From Acidiflorens sp963841945 (lineage in GTDB: Bacteria; Acidobacteriota; Terriglobia; Terriglobales; Acidobacteriaceae), in NCBI GenBank assembly GCA_963841945.1, contig CAWJFC010000001.1, forward strand, positions 1-64,000: a stretch of 64,000 nucleotides of DNA. Reading direction: 5' to 3'. The position numbers and the translations under genes are program-made. The notes below the pieces were generated by a model that did no database searches, was not told the DNA's origin, and worked only from the letters and a program-made list of their open reading frames with translations. Shown piece by piece: positions 18,075 to 27,919 of this stretch (position 1 is its first letter; every line of letters begins with the position of its first letter).

Positions 18075-19739
18075 CTACCGTTTTTCAGCGCCGTTGGCGG
18101 GCCTGCGAGCCTCTTGCCCCTTTGCGTTGCCGGTAGCCTGCAACGGGTCAAGAAGAAAATTCCAGCGCTGGCTATTGTATTGCGACTGCCAGGAGTGCCC
18201 GACATTGGGTTCCCAGATGAACTGGACTACGACGTTGTTTGAGCAACCGATGGCAACATTACCGGTCATACCCGGCATGCCCGGAGTGGGCGCATCATTC
18301 AGGTAGTTGGGGGCGCCATTGAGACAAAGAGGCTCGGTGGTCTGGAGCGTGGTACAGCCGTTGGCCTGCACCCAGTAGTTAAAGGTGTCGTCAACCGTAT
18401 CCAGCGTGAAGGTAACGCCGTTGTATTTTGTCGTTCCGTAGCCGCAAGGCGGCAGAATGTCATCTTCGGTACCCTGCCATTCCTGGACCGAGATTGGCGG
18501 GAACGGGCTTGGCAGCGTTGGAACGGGCAGCGGCGGTGGGACGATCCCTTGCTCCGCGACCAGTTGTCCCGAGCCGGGAATAACCGCCGACACGAGACCC
18601 GAGAGTTCGACTCCAACCCGCTCGGCCATTTCCGCGCCCGAGGAAAATCCGGCGAGATAGACCATGCTCGGATTCACGCCATACTGAGCGGTCAGAGTCT
18701 GGATGAGCTGGCCGAGGAAGCCGATATCGTCGGGGCATTCTCCGTCAGATGAACCACATTCCTCGGCATAGGGAAATGCTCCCCCGTTCGCCCCATAAGG
18801 AGCGCAGGTTTGCGTTCCGTCCATGCAATAGGCGTTCCAGTTCCATTGATGCGTCGTCGGGTTGTAGGTGGAGGCAGGTTTAACGAGAATGAAACAGTAT
18901 TGGTCGGCGATCGCTTGCCATCCCCAATTGAGCGAAATGATGGGCTCCGGGTCGTCTCCAGTAGCAACAGTCGTCCGCGTTCCATGCAGCATCAGCAGCA
19001 TGGCCGGCGCCGGACTCGTGGGCAGGTTCCCGGGCACATAGACCTCGTAATTACGGGTGACGTTATTCCACGTCATCGAGGAATCGTTGAAAGTTCCCGT
19101 GCCACATCCGCCGGTCACCGTCTCAATCACCACATTTGACGTGCTGGGGGCTAACAACGTGCTGCCGTCATAGACCGCGGTGATCGAATCAGTGCCCGCG
19201 GGTAATTTGGCGGTCGTGTAGCTGGCGACACCGCTCGGAGAGAGTGCTTCTGTCCCAAGCTTCGTCGTCCCGTTATAAAACGATACATCGCCGGTGGGCG
19301 TGCCGCTGGAGCTGGTTACGGTGGCGGTAAAAGTCACGGACAGCCCGTAGTTTATTGGGTTTTGCGAGGAAACCAGAGTTGTGGTCGTGGGGACTTTGTC
19401 GACTGTCTCTTTCACCGCATTCGACGTACTGCCGCCATAGGTGCCGTCGCTGGTGTAGACCGCCTTGATCGTGTAGGTAGCGGGCGCCAATGTGTAAATG
19501 GTAAATGTGGCTGTGCCGCCGCTCAACGTTCCGCTTCCCAGAGTGCTGCCACCTTGCGTGAACGCCACGGATTCCCCATCCGGCGGCGCCGGCGTGACCG
19601 ATGCCGTGAATGTCACCGCGTCTCCATAGGTGGATGGATTCGGAGAAGCGGTAAGTACCGTCGTCGTTTTGATCAACGAGGCACTTAGCGGCGCGGAGGC
19701 TCCAATCAAAAGGAGGATCGTGACTGCGGCCATTTTCAT
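18075..19739 (-). CDS. Secreted esterase (PHB depolymerase/LpqC-like) with two Ig-like domains
   Basis: 554 aa from ATG at 19739 (MKMAAVTILLLIGASAPLSA signal peptide); the frame upstream is open but not signal-like. Two bacterial Ig-like repeats follow (TTTVLTASPNPSTYGDAVTF and TTTTLVSSQNPINYGLSVTF), each about 90 residues. The catalytic part (about 215-530) begins RNYEVYVPGNLP and has LLMLHGTR (oxyanion region), the nucleophile elbow G-F-S-S-G (Ser about 366), and a late His in EPNVGHSWQ. This matches polyhydroxybutyrate depolymerase/feruloyl esterase type CE1 enzymes. Many cysteines suggest disulfides. The substrate is not known; the Ig repeats may serve binding or spacing at the cell surface. 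Confidence 0.85.
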   Translation of the reverse strand: MKMAAVTILLLIGASAPLSASLIKTTTVLTASPNPSTYGDAVTFTASVTPAPPDGESVAFTQGGSTLGSGTLSGGTATFTIYTLAPATYTIKAVYTSDGTYGGSTSNAVKETVDKVPTTTTLVSSQNPINYGLSVTFTATVTSSSGTPTGDVSFYNGTTKLGTEALSPSGVASYTTAKLPAGTDSITAVYDGSTLLAPSTSNVVIETVTGGCGTGTFNDSSMTWNNVTRNYEVYVPGNLPTSPAPAMLLMLHGTRTTVATGDDPEPIISLNWGWQAIADQYCFILVKPASTYNPTTHQWNWNAYCMDGTQTCAPYGANGGAFPYAEECGSSDGECPDDIGFLGQLIQTLTAQYGVNPSMVYLAGFSSGAEMAERVGVELSGLVSAVIPGSGQLVAEQGIVPPPLPVPTLPSPFPPISVQEWQGTEDDILPPCGYGTTKYNGVTFTLDTVDDTFNYWVQANGCTTLQTTEPLCLNGAPNYLNDAPTPGMPGMTGNVAIGCSNNVVVQFIWEPNVGHSWQSQYNSQRWNFLLDPLQATGNAKGQEARRPANGAEKR

Positions 19740-19881
19740 CACGGGATTCCAGCCTCTGGTGGCGGGTGAGTGGGTCGAAATCTTGAGGTGCGGCGGGGGA
19801 GCGCCAACAGCGTGGAGCAAAGAATACTCAGTGTGAGCGCGCTTTGTCAACGCAGATGAGGGGAGCAAACCCAAAAGGAAA

Positions 19882-19920
19882 AGGCTCCCAATCGGCCACT
19901 AGAGCCCGATTCGGGAGCCT
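19882..19920 (-). terminator. Terminator of the desaturase gene
   Basis: AGGCTCCC (19882-19889) pairs with GGGAGCCT (19913-19920), with an inner AATCGG/CCGATT stem; on the minus strand the hairpin is followed by TTTTCCTTTT. Confidence 0.8.
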
Positions 19921-19952
19921 GGAGAACAAAAACTGAATGCCGGTCGCTGGCC

Positions 19953-20885
19953 TTAGTCGTTGCCTGCGGCCGAGGCAATCAACGCTGCCGCGCGCACATC
20001 CCGCACCAACTCAGGCTTCGGCGGCAAATTGTGGACTGTCAGCTTATAGACATGCCGCGCCAGGCCCATCTTCTTCAGTAGCCAGATTCCGTACCAATTG
20101 AAATCAATCTCGTACCACGCCATGCCATGCCGCGCGGAGACCGGATGCGCATGATGATTGTTGTGCCAGCCCTCGCCAAAAGTGAGCAAGGCCACGAAGA
20201 GATTGTTGGTTGACATGTCTTTGGTCGCGAACCGTCGCGAGCCCCAGACGTGCGTGACCGAGTTCACCATCCAGGTGGCGTGCAGCCCGACGACCACCCG
20301 GGCAAACACTCCCCAAAGCAGCCAAGGCAACCCGCCGATCGCGTAAAGGATGACCCCGACGATCACGTTGCTCGTCCAGTGATACTTGCTTAGCCAGACA
20401 TGAACCTTGTCCTTGGTGAGATCGGGAACGTAACGCGCCAGAGTGGTTGCGTCGTGGTGCATCGACTTCCCGGTAAGGATCCATCCCATGTGCGCCCACC
20501 ACTTGCCATCGATCGGCGAATGCGGATCGCCTTCTTCGTCGGAAAATTGATGGTGAATGCGATGCGTCGCGACCCAGAAAATCGGGCCGCCCTCGAGCGC
20601 CAGGGTGGCGCACCAGGTCAGAAAATATTCCACCCACTTCGGAGTCTTATAGCCGCGGTGCGTCAACAGCCGGTGGTAAGCCATGCCGATGCCGAGACTG
20701 CCCGAAACCCACCACAGGAAACACGCTACAAAAAATGCCTTCCACGTAAAGAAAAACAGCGCCGCCACCGCGCCCAGGTGAAACAGAATCATGGCCGTCG
20801 CAGTGACCCAGTTGATGCCGTCGTTTTCACTGCGGTCTTTTCGCAGGCTGGTGATATTCTCCAACACCGGCTCCAGTTTGTTCAT
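19953..20885 (-). CDS. Acyl-CoA/fatty acid delta-9-type desaturase
   Basis: Di-iron membrane enzyme that introduces a double bond into a saturated acyl chain. 310 aa with the three histidine boxes of stearoyl-CoA desaturase-like proteins: HRLLTH (71-76), HRIHH (108-112) and HNNHH (241-245). Hydrophobic segments lie at about 28-70 and 165-205, giving four membrane passes. Between them is the conserved DEEGDPHSPIDGKWWAHMGW. Bacterial homologues adjust membrane fluidity or make unsaturated fatty acids from oxygen. The gene has its own terminator and no obvious partners. Confidence 0.95.
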   Translation of the reverse strand: MNKLEPVLENITSLRKDRSENDGINWVTATAMILFHLGAVAALFFFTWKAFFVACFLWWVSGSLGIGMAYHRLLTHRGYKTPKWVEYFLTWCATLALEGGPIFWVATHRIHHQFSDEEGDPHSPIDGKWWAHMGWILTGKSMHHDATTLARYVPDLTKDKVHVWLSKYHWTSNVIVGVILYAIGGLPWLLWGVFARVVVGLHATWMVNSVTHVWGSRRFATKDMSTNNLFVALLTFGEGWHNNHHAHPVSARHGMAWYEIDFNWYGIWLLKKMGLARHVYKLTVHNLPPKPELVRDVRAAALIASAAGND

Positions 20886-21208
20886 CGGTTCTCTCTCTCC
20901 ACATCGGCCTTGAGTGCTGTGTTTGCGATGTGCCCATGTGACTCTATCAAGGCTGCTGCCGAAGCTTTGTAATACTTCTGTAATGCTTGCTCAGGAAAGG
21001 GGTTACGGGGGTTCAAGACCCTCCAGAAGGGAGCCGGGAGTGTCTGTAGTTCAGAGCCTTAAGCCGCGCTCTCAGGTGACCACAGTGATTCCGTATACCC
21101 CGTCGCGTGACATGTGACCTTTTCCCCGGAGCCTGGCAGACGTAGAATCCCCCGGTAGCACTTTGCACCGTAATGGTAACCGTGACCGGAACGAGAGGAG
21201 GTCCCGTG
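20886..21208. other. 323-base divergent intergenic region
   Basis: Must contain the promoters of the desaturase and cytochrome genes. CGCGTGACATGTGACC (about 21105-21120) includes a short TGACATGTGA palindrome-like sequence. No gene is seen. Confidence 0.4.
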
Positions 21209-21646
21209 TTGAGCAAGTCGTTTTCTCAATCATCCTGGCTGCGACCACTAATCCTGATCGCGCTGCTGGTTCTTGCGGGCGCCGTTGGAGCCCAGGAAAC
21301 TCAGTCCCCCGCCAAACCCGAGTACAAGATCCCGCCGGCGGACGCGCAGAAGGCCAACCCAGTGAAGCCGACAGCCGAGTCGGTCGCCAGGGGTAAGAAG
21401 GTGTATGCCATCGATTGCGCGCTCTGTCACGGCGAAAACGGTGACGGCAAAGGCGACATGGCGTCGGACATCAAGAACATTCCCGACCTCACCAATCCGG
21501 ACGTTCAGAAGAACGCCACGGACGGCGCATGGTACTACATCATCCGCCATGGCAAAGGCGATATGCCCGCCGAGGACGCGGGACGCGCGAAAGATGAAGA
21601 GGTCTGGAACATCGTGAATTATCTGCGGACGCTCGGGAAGAAGTAG
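21209..21646 (+). CDS. Exported c-type cytochrome, single heme
   Basis: 145 aa if started at the TTG at 21209, 6 bases after a strong AGGAGGT; a GTG at 21206 is too close to it. Signal peptide/anchor WLRPLILIALLVLAGAVGA then a Pro/Ala/Lys linker. The heme site is C-A-L-C-H (CALCHGENGDGKGDMA) and the distal Met is in KGDMPAED. Ending EEVWNIVNYLRTLGK is typical of class I cytochromes c (cbb3 subunit III-like). Electron carrier on the outer face of the cytoplasmic membrane; its partner oxidase is not in this window. Confidence 0.9.
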   Translation: MSKSFSQSSWLRPLILIALLVLAGAVGAQETQSPAKPEYKIPPADAQKANPVKPTAESVARGKKVYAIDCALCHGENGDGKGDMASDIKNIPDLTNPDVQKNATDGAWYYIIRHGKGDMPAEDAGRAKDEEVWNIVNYLRTLGKK

Positions 21647-21760
21647 GAACCGCGGACACTATAGATTCGCGCTCGATTACCGCGCAGCCGAACACCTCTA
21701 CGCAAAAACCGCCCGCGTGTTCGGGACACCTGCGGAGGACACTTATTACCGAGTCTACTT

Positions 21761-22645
21761 CTACGCTCCGCCCTTAATCTCTACGCCCGCCCATTTCTCC
21801 AGCAACGTGAGCGTTGCTGCGTAATCGAGATCGCGTTGCCCTTCTTCGGCGGCCACGTCGTAGACCTCTTCAACCGCTTCGAGTCCGGGAAGCCGCACTC
21901 GCTTTTCGCGTGCGGCTTCGAGTGCCAGGTGAATATCCTTCAGCATGAGGCGCAACGGAAAATTCGGCGAGAAGTCACGCTTCAAAATAAATGGAGCTTT
22001 GTATTCCACCACCCCCGACCGCACCATTGACGCCAGAATCAGTGGTATCAATTTGTCGACGTCGACGCCCAGTTTCGTCGCCAGCGTCAGCGCTTCGGCA
22101 AAGCCTTCGTAGATGAGCGCGATCTGTAGATTCATCACCAACTTGGTGGCCTGGCCCTTGCCCGTCTCGCCCATGCGGAACACCTGCTTGCCCATCGCGT
22201 CGAATAATGGTTGCAGACGCGCGATCACCGCCTCGTCGCCTCCGACCATGAAGATCAGGCTTCCGCTGGCCGCGGCAATCTTTGACCCGGTCATCGGAGC
22301 ATCCACGTAGTCGACGCCCCGCGCCTTCACGCGCTCCGCAAAACGCTGCGTCGCCGACGGAGAGATGGTGCTCGAGTCCGCAATAATCATGCCCGGCGCA
22401 AGCGACGACTCGGCCCCGCCCTCGCCAAACAGAACGCTCTCCACCGCCTTCGTATCGGAAACGCACAGCCAGATCGCTTCCACACCGTTCGCCGCGTCCG
22501 CCGGAGATGAGGCGCGGCGCGCGCCTTCCACCTCTTTGTCCGTCCCCGCGGTACGATTCCAAATCGCGACTTCATGTCCTGCTTTGACAAGGTTCGCGGC
22601 CATCGACCGGCCCATAATTCCAAGTCCCAGAAAAGCTACGCGCAT
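21761..22645 (-). CDS. NAD(P)-dependent 3-hydroxyisobutyrate dehydrogenase-family reductase
   Basis: 294 aa. N-terminal Rossmann motif VAFLGLGIMGRSMAANLVKAGHEVAIWNR, then the substrate signature VDAPMTGSKIAAASGSLIFMVGG (family D-A-P-V-S-G-G) and the catalytic Lys in GKGQATKLVMNL. The sequence pattern is closest to glyoxylate/succinic semialdehyde reductases of the beta-hydroxyacid dehydrogenase family; the Arg after N-R at the end of strand 2 favours NADPH. Role: probably reduction of small aldehydes such as glyoxylate. No operon partner. Confidence 0.88.
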   Translation of the reverse strand: MRVAFLGLGIMGRSMAANLVKAGHEVAIWNRTAGTDKEVEGARRASSPADAANGVEAIWLCVSDTKAVESVLFGEGGAESSLAPGMIIADSSTISPSATQRFAERVKARGVDYVDAPMTGSKIAAASGSLIFMVGGDEAVIARLQPLFDAMGKQVFRMGETGKGQATKLVMNLQIALIYEGFAEALTLATKLGVDVDKLIPLILASMVRSGVVEYKAPFILKRDFSPNFPLRLMLKDIHLALEAAREKRVRLPGLEAVEEVYDVAAEEGQRDLDYAATLTLLEKWAGVEIKGGA

Positions 22646-22999
22646 CGCATTCTTCCCCTCTTCTCGAAAACTCCACGAACTTCTTTGGAGATCCCTTTAG
22701 ACAACTTCAATTACCAACCTCGATTAGATATGACCACGAAAGTAACGGTCAAGAAAAACGCAAACTGGCATACACTGGTTGTCACCAATTGAACCACATC
22801 AGGACAATTGCGCCAGCGCTGACAAATCGGCGTCTTTAAGCGTCCGGTCTGCCTTTTGCGGCATCCAATCCTTAGTGATTGTGAACGGAAGCGTTGAAAG
22901 GCTGTCCTTTGGAGCTGGGCGGTTGCACGGATTGCTTACGAACCAGGCTCTAGCCCGCGGTTCTCGTATTTGCAGGCTGCTCGGGGCCCATAGCTATTT
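22646..22999. other. 354-base gap without a recognisable gene
   Basis: No open frame with motifs, no tRNA-like fold and no clear terminator were found by eye. Confidence 0.4.
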
Positions 23000-23896
23000 A
23001 TGTTGAAGTCATCGTTAAAGAATCCAGCACTCCGCAAGCGAGCCAGCAACTTCACCCGTCTCATCCGCCACTCCGCCATAACTCCGCGCACGGGACGTAC
23101 ACACAAACCGCAGCTCGTCTCGAATGGCGAACTCGGCGTTACATTCATTGGCCATGCCAGTTTCTTCCTCCAAATGGGAGGAATGAACATCATCGTCGAT
23201 CCGAATTTTGCGCGCTGGCTGTTCGTGCTGAAGCGTCTGCGCCAGCCTGGCTTACACTTGCGAGAATTGCCTCCCATGGACGTCGTGCTGGTGACGCACG
23301 CCCACTTTGACCATCTTCATCGGCAATCGTTGCGCACCATCGCGCGGCAGACGCGCCGTGAAACCGGCAGCGCGCCGACCCTCATTGTCCCGCACCATGT
23401 TTTTGACCTGGTGTCGGACCTCGGCTTCAAAGAAATTATTGAAATGGAGTGGTGGAACACGCACCGCGAGGGCGCGCTCGAAGTCACGCATGTGCCGTCG
23501 CGCCATTGGGGAGCGCGTGTGCTCAAAGATTCGCACCGCGGCTATGGGGGCTATGTGCTGCGCGCCGGGGAACACTCCGTCTATCACGCCGGCGACACCG
23601 CTTATTTCAATGGCTTCCGCGAGATCGGCCGGCGCCTCCATCCTGAACTCGCGCTGCTGCCGATCGGAGCCTACAACCCCCCGCAGTTTCGTAATGTCCA
23701 TACCAACCCGGCCGACGCCATGCAGGCCTTTCTCGACCTCAAATCGCGCTGGATGGTACCGATGCACTATGGCACTTTCCGCTTGTCGCACGAGCCGATT
23801 GAAGAGCCGTTGCAGTTGCTGGCGCGAGAGGCGAGCGCGGCGGGGGTAAAAGATAAGGTTGTGGTGCTGGAAGAGGGCGTGACGCGGCTGTTCTAA
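23000..23896 (+). CDS. MBL-fold metal-dependent hydrolase (UlaG/NAPE-PLD-like)
   Basis: 298 aa. Metallo-beta-lactamase fold with the metal motif T-H-A-H-F-D-H-L, a further His after SRHWGAR, the Asp in VYHAGDTAYF and a late His in VPMHYGTFRLS. The early strand VTFIGHASFFLQMGGMNIIVDPNF is characteristic of the UlaG/N-acylphosphatidylethanolamine phospholipase D group. Substrate could be a phospholipid or a small phosphate or lactone; the sequence does not decide. No signal peptide. Stands alone and converges with the papain-like protease gene. Confidence 0.88.
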   Translation: MLKSSLKNPALRKRASNFTRLIRHSAITPRTGRTHKPQLVSNGELGVTFIGHASFFLQMGGMNIIVDPNFARWLFVLKRLRQPGLHLRELPPMDVVLVTHAHFDHLHRQSLRTIARQTRRETGSAPTLIVPHHVFDLVSDLGFKEIIEMEWWNTHREGALEVTHVPSRHWGARVLKDSHRGYGGYVLRAGEHSVYHAGDTAYFNGFREIGRRLHPELALLPIGAYNPPQFRNVHTNPADAMQAFLDLKSRWMVPMHYGTFRLSHEPIEEPLQLLAREASAAGVKDKVVVLEEGVTRLF

Positions 23897-23945
23897 TCTG
23901 TTATGGGTCCGGCGGCTTCCATCAAACCGCCGGACATCTCGCCGG

Positions 23946-25859
23946 CTACTCTGGAACCTGGTTTCTGGGTCTCCTCGAACCTACTGAAAAGCCGGACGTA
24001 TGGTGATGTTGGGCGGCTGGCTGCAAGCGGGCGAATACCTCTTCGCCGCTGGCTTCTTCACCCGACTTCAAATCGTAGGTATGCACGGTCGAAACCGGCG
24101 TGAGCCGGATCTTTCCGTCAGCCGAACGCGCAACAAAGGTCAGAAATAACCCGGGCACTCGCAGCACGGTCAGCGATTCCGGCGATACACTATGCTGCTT
24201 CGCGACGGCACCGATCGTGCGCGCGATCAAGCGTGTCATGTTGGGTTCGCCCATGCCGACTGGGACATAATGAGAATCTCTGCCCTTAAGAAAGATTCCC
24301 AGATAGTTCTCGTCATTGAAATACACCGGCACAATCAAACCTGTTAAGGGCTGAACCAGGGATTCGATCGGCCGTCCCTGCTGGTATGCCGCTAACTCAT
24401 TGAGGGCCACGCTAGCGAGCTGGATCGGAGCACCGACGGCGCCCTTGCTCAACGTCCGCGGCAGCGCCGTGGTCGCGATTTTTCGCACGCTACCGGCGGC
24501 TTGGTTTTCCAGCCGCTTTGGCAACCCTCGCTCGGCTTCCGCAGAACCGGCTTCAATGTTGGCCATCACTTGATTTAAAGGCTGCGTCATCGCCGGGCAC
24601 GTCGACATATTGGCGGTTGTCATGGGAACGGAAGTGGGTTCATCGGTGGCAATCTGTGCGTGTCCGGTAATCCCGAACCATGGGAACTCGAACGTGGTGG
24701 TGATCCCCATGCTTCCCTGATCGCTCGACGCCGTGGCATCCGTCATCAGAAGAATGAAGTGCGACGATTCCCCGGGCGGAATCGGCTGGAGGTAAATCTG
24801 GACATTGCTGCCGGTAACGTCCCGGCTCGCCCGCTCCACGGGAAGAGTGCCCAATGAGTCTGGCCTATAGGCGACTGCTACTGTCGCCCGCCCAAAATTC
24901 TGGATCGTCAGCTGGGTAATGTCTCCGGGCGACGAAGCCGAATTCATCACCCGGTAGTAGAAGTCAAGGTTTTGCGACCCATTCTCCTGAACGACTCGTT
25001 CCTGAATCTGTCCGGAGGTCGGGAATAATCCGCCGGTTGCGAACGGGGCGACGCGATCCGAGATTACGGTCCCGGCGAGGTTGGGCGCCTGCGCCTCGGT
25101 CAGGCCAACTACCGGCATCACGCCGTTCGTTGGCAGGTTGAAAATCAACTGGGGCTGGGTGCCACCGTAGCTGGGGTCGAACCAGTCACCCTCATGGGTG
25201 TGACTCCCAAACGGAGTGTCACCCGTATCCTGCGACCACTCGTCGTACGACATACACTCGAAATCACCCTGGCCTTGTGGTTCGGGATTATTGACGTACA
25301 CCCATTGGTTGCCCTGAGCATCCGTCTCATAACCCGTCACGACCTGGATATGGGCACCGCAACACGGGTACCAAGACCAGCCGAAAGCAAACGGCTCGTT
25401 GACAACCCAAATCTGATAGCGAAGTTGGTCCCACGTCAAGGTCGACCCGGTCGAATTCCCGTAGAGGTTGAACGGGTACTGCGGATTTGGTCCTCCGTCG
25501 CCAACATCGCAGGAGCAGGAGCTCCCGTTGGAACAGCAATCCGACCAGGCGGTTGTACAGCCGGAGTTGGCAGGTGGCTGAGGCTCCGGGCCGTTTGGGT
25601 TGAACATCGCATTCGCTTCCATGCACTGTTGTACGACCGGTAACGGATCCACATAGTTATCGATCATTTGGCCGCACGCGGCCCAGCACCATTCCGACTG
25701 CTGTTGCCCTACAACCGGAACGATCAAGTTATAGGCAGCCGGAGTATTAGCCGGAAGCTGGCTGGGGGGCACAATGTTTTGAGCTTTGACGACAGGAGAA
25801 AGGAAACAAATCAGGCACAGAGCGGTCACGGTGACCACTACGTAATTCGGGCTCTTCAT
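23946..25859 (-). CDS. Secreted papain-like cysteine protease with long C-terminal region
   Basis: 637 aa. Signal peptide 1-26 (ends PVVKAQN). Residues 40-195 form a papain-like domain of the C39/C70 (AvrRpt2-like) type: VVGQQQSEWCWAACGQMI holds the oxyanion Gln and nucleophile Cys58, His170 is in CCGAHIQVVTGY and Asn190/191 follow in VYVNNP. A cysteine-rich insert (100-118, CCSNGSSCSC) is probably disulfide bonded. The remaining about 440 residues contain beta-rich parts (YRVMNSASSPGDITQLTIQNFG) and no recognised family. Likely secreted, function unknown; it could be a toxin-like effector or a degradative enzyme. Confidence 0.8.
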   Translation of the reverse strand: MKSPNYVVVTVTALCLICFLSPVVKAQNIVPPSQLPANTPAAYNLIVPVVGQQQSEWCWAACGQMIDNYVDPLPVVQQCMEANAMFNPNGPEPQPPANSGCTTAWSDCCSNGSSCSCDVGDGGPNPQYPFNLYGNSTGSTLTWDQLRYQIWVVNEPFAFGWSWYPCCGAHIQVVTGYETDAQGNQWVYVNNPEPQGQGDFECMSYDEWSQDTGDTPFGSHTHEGDWFDPSYGGTQPQLIFNLPTNGVMPVVGLTEAQAPNLAGTVISDRVAPFATGGLFPTSGQIQERVVQENGSQNLDFYYRVMNSASSPGDITQLTIQNFGRATVAVAYRPDSLGTLPVERASRDVTGSNVQIYLQPIPPGESSHFILLMTDATASSDQGSMGITTTFEFPWFGITGHAQIATDEPTSVPMTTANMSTCPAMTQPLNQVMANIEAGSAEAERGLPKRLENQAAGSVRKIATTALPRTLSKGAVGAPIQLASVALNELAAYQQGRPIESLVQPLTGLIVPVYFNDENYLGIFLKGRDSHYVPVGMGEPNMTRLIARTIGAVAKQHSVSPESLTVLRVPGLFLTFVARSADGKIRLTPVSTVHTYDLKSGEEASGEEVFARLQPAAQHHHTSGFSVGSRRPRNQVPE

Positions 25860-26320
25860 GGTGATCTCCCCTCAAGTAACTCGAAGTAAGGTTAGGAGAA
25901 CGGAGTCCCTGGGCATCTAGGAAGCACTAACGCCGCACAGATTTTTCCGATTCGCTGGAAAAATAGATAGTGCGTTCGGATACGCGAACGTTTCAGAGAT
26001 TATTTTGTGGAACTTGAGCCGTGGCGCTGAGGAAAAAAAACAAAAGAAGCGTCCGCAATCTTGAATACTCGGGAAAACTCGGCACGGCGCGTTGGCGAAA
26101 ACGTGGGTGCTCATTCGTTTCCTCTTTGCAAACGACCGGACGCGCGGCCTTTGGGCCGGACACAGGTCCCTCTTGGCCGTTCTCGGAGGCCTAGAAGCTG
26201 TCGGCCAAATGTAACCCCGACCCCGGTCGTGCATCCAATCTACAGGCGCAGGCACATGCTATACTGCGCTGAGACGGGGTGGGTCATTCCCTCCAAGAGC
26301 CTGCCCGAGGATTTTGAAAC
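25860..26320. other. 461-base divergent intergenic region
   Basis: Separates the papain-like protease and ctpA-like genes. TATACT at 26260-26265 is a possible -10 for the right-hand gene but no good -35 was found. A minus-strand open frame (25917-26255) lacks motifs and is not believed. Confidence 0.4.
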
Positions 26321-27919
26321 ATGGCCGGTAGTTCTCGTCGTTCTCTCTTCCTGGTAGTTTTTGTCCTTGCGCTGTTCGGCTTGCTCGGCATGCTCTTCGC
26401 CCAGAAGATCAGCCCATCCGCCGTACCCAGCACCGACTCCGACGTCCGCGACAGCTTCAAGCAGTTCACGGAGGTTTACGAGACGGTCGAGGAGAACTAC
26501 GCCGATCCGGTCAACCCCGACAAGGCGATCTACGACGGGGCCATCCCGAGCATGCTGCATCAGCTCGATCCGCACTCCAATTTCTTCGATCCCAAGTCTT
26601 ATTCGCAGCTGCGCGAAGAGCAGCGCGGCAAGTATTACGGCGTTGGGATGACGGTTGGGCCGCGCAACAATAAGGTCATCGTGATTGCGCCTTTTGTCGG
26701 CACGCCCGCCTATCGCGCCGGCATCCGGCCGGGAGACATTATCGCCGCCATCGACGGCAAGTCCACCGACAATATGAGCACTACCGACGTCGCTGACTTG
26801 CTCAAAGGCCCGAAAGGCACCACCGTCCGCATCACCATGTTGCGCGAAGGCGCAGACCATCCGCTCGAATTCAGCGTGGTACGCGATGAGATTCCGCGTT
26901 TCAGCGTCGACCTTCACTTCATGATCCGGCCGGGCATCGGCTACATGCACATTTCGGGTTTCCAGGAGACGACCGAGCACGAAGTCAGCGAGGCTCTCGA
27001 TCAGATGGGCGATCTGAAGGGTCTGGTTCTCGATCTCCGCCAGAATCCCGGCGGGTTGTTGAGCGAAGGCGTGGGCGTGGCCGACAAGTTCCTGAAGAAG
27101 GGCCAGCTCATCGTTTCACACCATGGACGCTCTTCACCGGAGAAGCGTTACGTCGCCTCGCACGGCAACGGCGGCAAGGATTATCCGCTAGTCGTTCTGG
27201 TCAATCGCGGCACAGCTTCCGCGGCGGAAATCGTCTCGGGAGCGATTCAGGATCATGATCGTGGCCTCATTGTCGGCGAAACTACCTTCGGCAAGGGCCT
27301 CGTACAAACCGTCTATCCGCTAGCCGAAAATACCGGGCTGGCACTAACCACCGCCAAGTACTACACGCCGAGCGGCCGCCTGATTCAGCGCGACTATAGC
27401 AACATCTCGCTCTACGACTACTACTACGAGCGCGAGAATGACGACAACACCACCAACCGGGAGGTCAAGCTGACCGATAGTGGCCGCACCGTCTATGGCG
27501 GCGGCGGCATCACTCCCGACGTAAAGCTGCCACCCTACAAGTCCAATAAGTTTCAGGACACGGTCCTCCAGCATTACGCGCTCTTCAACTTCGCCAAGAA
27601 TTATTCCAACTCACACAAAGTAACGCAGAGCTTCGAAGTGGATGATGTAATCCTGCAGGATTTCCGCAAGTTCCTCGACTCGGAGAAGATTCCGTATACC
27701 GAGGGTGAGCTGATCGAAAACAATGACTGGCTCCGCTCGAATATCAAGAGCGAAATCTTCATCGACGCCTTCGGGCAGGAAGAAGGCATGAAGGTACGCG
27801 CAGAGACCGATCCTGACGTGGTCAAGGCGCTCGAACTGATGCCACAGGCGCGCGCGCTGGCCGACAATGCTCGCAAGATTATTGCAGAACGAAACTCCGC
27901 TCCGCCGGTCCGCCGGTAG
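26321..27919 (+). CDS. C-terminal processing peptidase (S41 family)
   Basis: 532 aa. N-terminal membrane anchor/signal (LFLVVFVLALFGLLGMLFA), then a helical region with LDPHSNFFDPKSYSQLREEQRG, a PDZ domain (about 105-185, GTPAYRAGIRPGDIIAAIDG) and the S41 protease core with LVLDLRQNPGG, catalytic Ser in VNRGTASAAEIVSGA (about 300) and Lys in TTFGKGLVQTVYP (about 325). The tail of about 150 residues is helical. CtpA-type enzymes act outside the cytoplasmic membrane, trimming C-termini of periplasmic or envelope proteins. Single gene followed by a strong terminator. Confidence 0.95.
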   Translation: MAGSSRRSLFLVVFVLALFGLLGMLFAQKISPSAVPSTDSDVRDSFKQFTEVYETVEENYADPVNPDKAIYDGAIPSMLHQLDPHSNFFDPKSYSQLREEQRGKYYGVGMTVGPRNNKVIVIAPFVGTPAYRAGIRPGDIIAAIDGKSTDNMSTTDVADLLKGPKGTTVRITMLREGADHPLEFSVVRDEIPRFSVDLHFMIRPGIGYMHISGFQETTEHEVSEALDQMGDLKGLVLDLRQNPGGLLSEGVGVADKFLKKGQLIVSHHGRSSPEKRYVASHGNGGKDYPLVVLVNRGTASAAEIVSGAIQDHDRGLIVGETTFGKGLVQTVYPLAENTGLALTTAKYYTPSGRLIQRDYSNISLYDYYYERENDDNTTNREVKLTDSGRTVYGGGGITPDVKLPPYKSNKFQDTVLQHYALFNFAKNYSNSHKVTQSFEVDDVILQDFRKFLDSEKIPYTEGELIENNDWLRSNIKSEIFIDAFGQEEGMKVRAETDPDVVKALELMPQARALADNARKIIAERNSAPPVRR

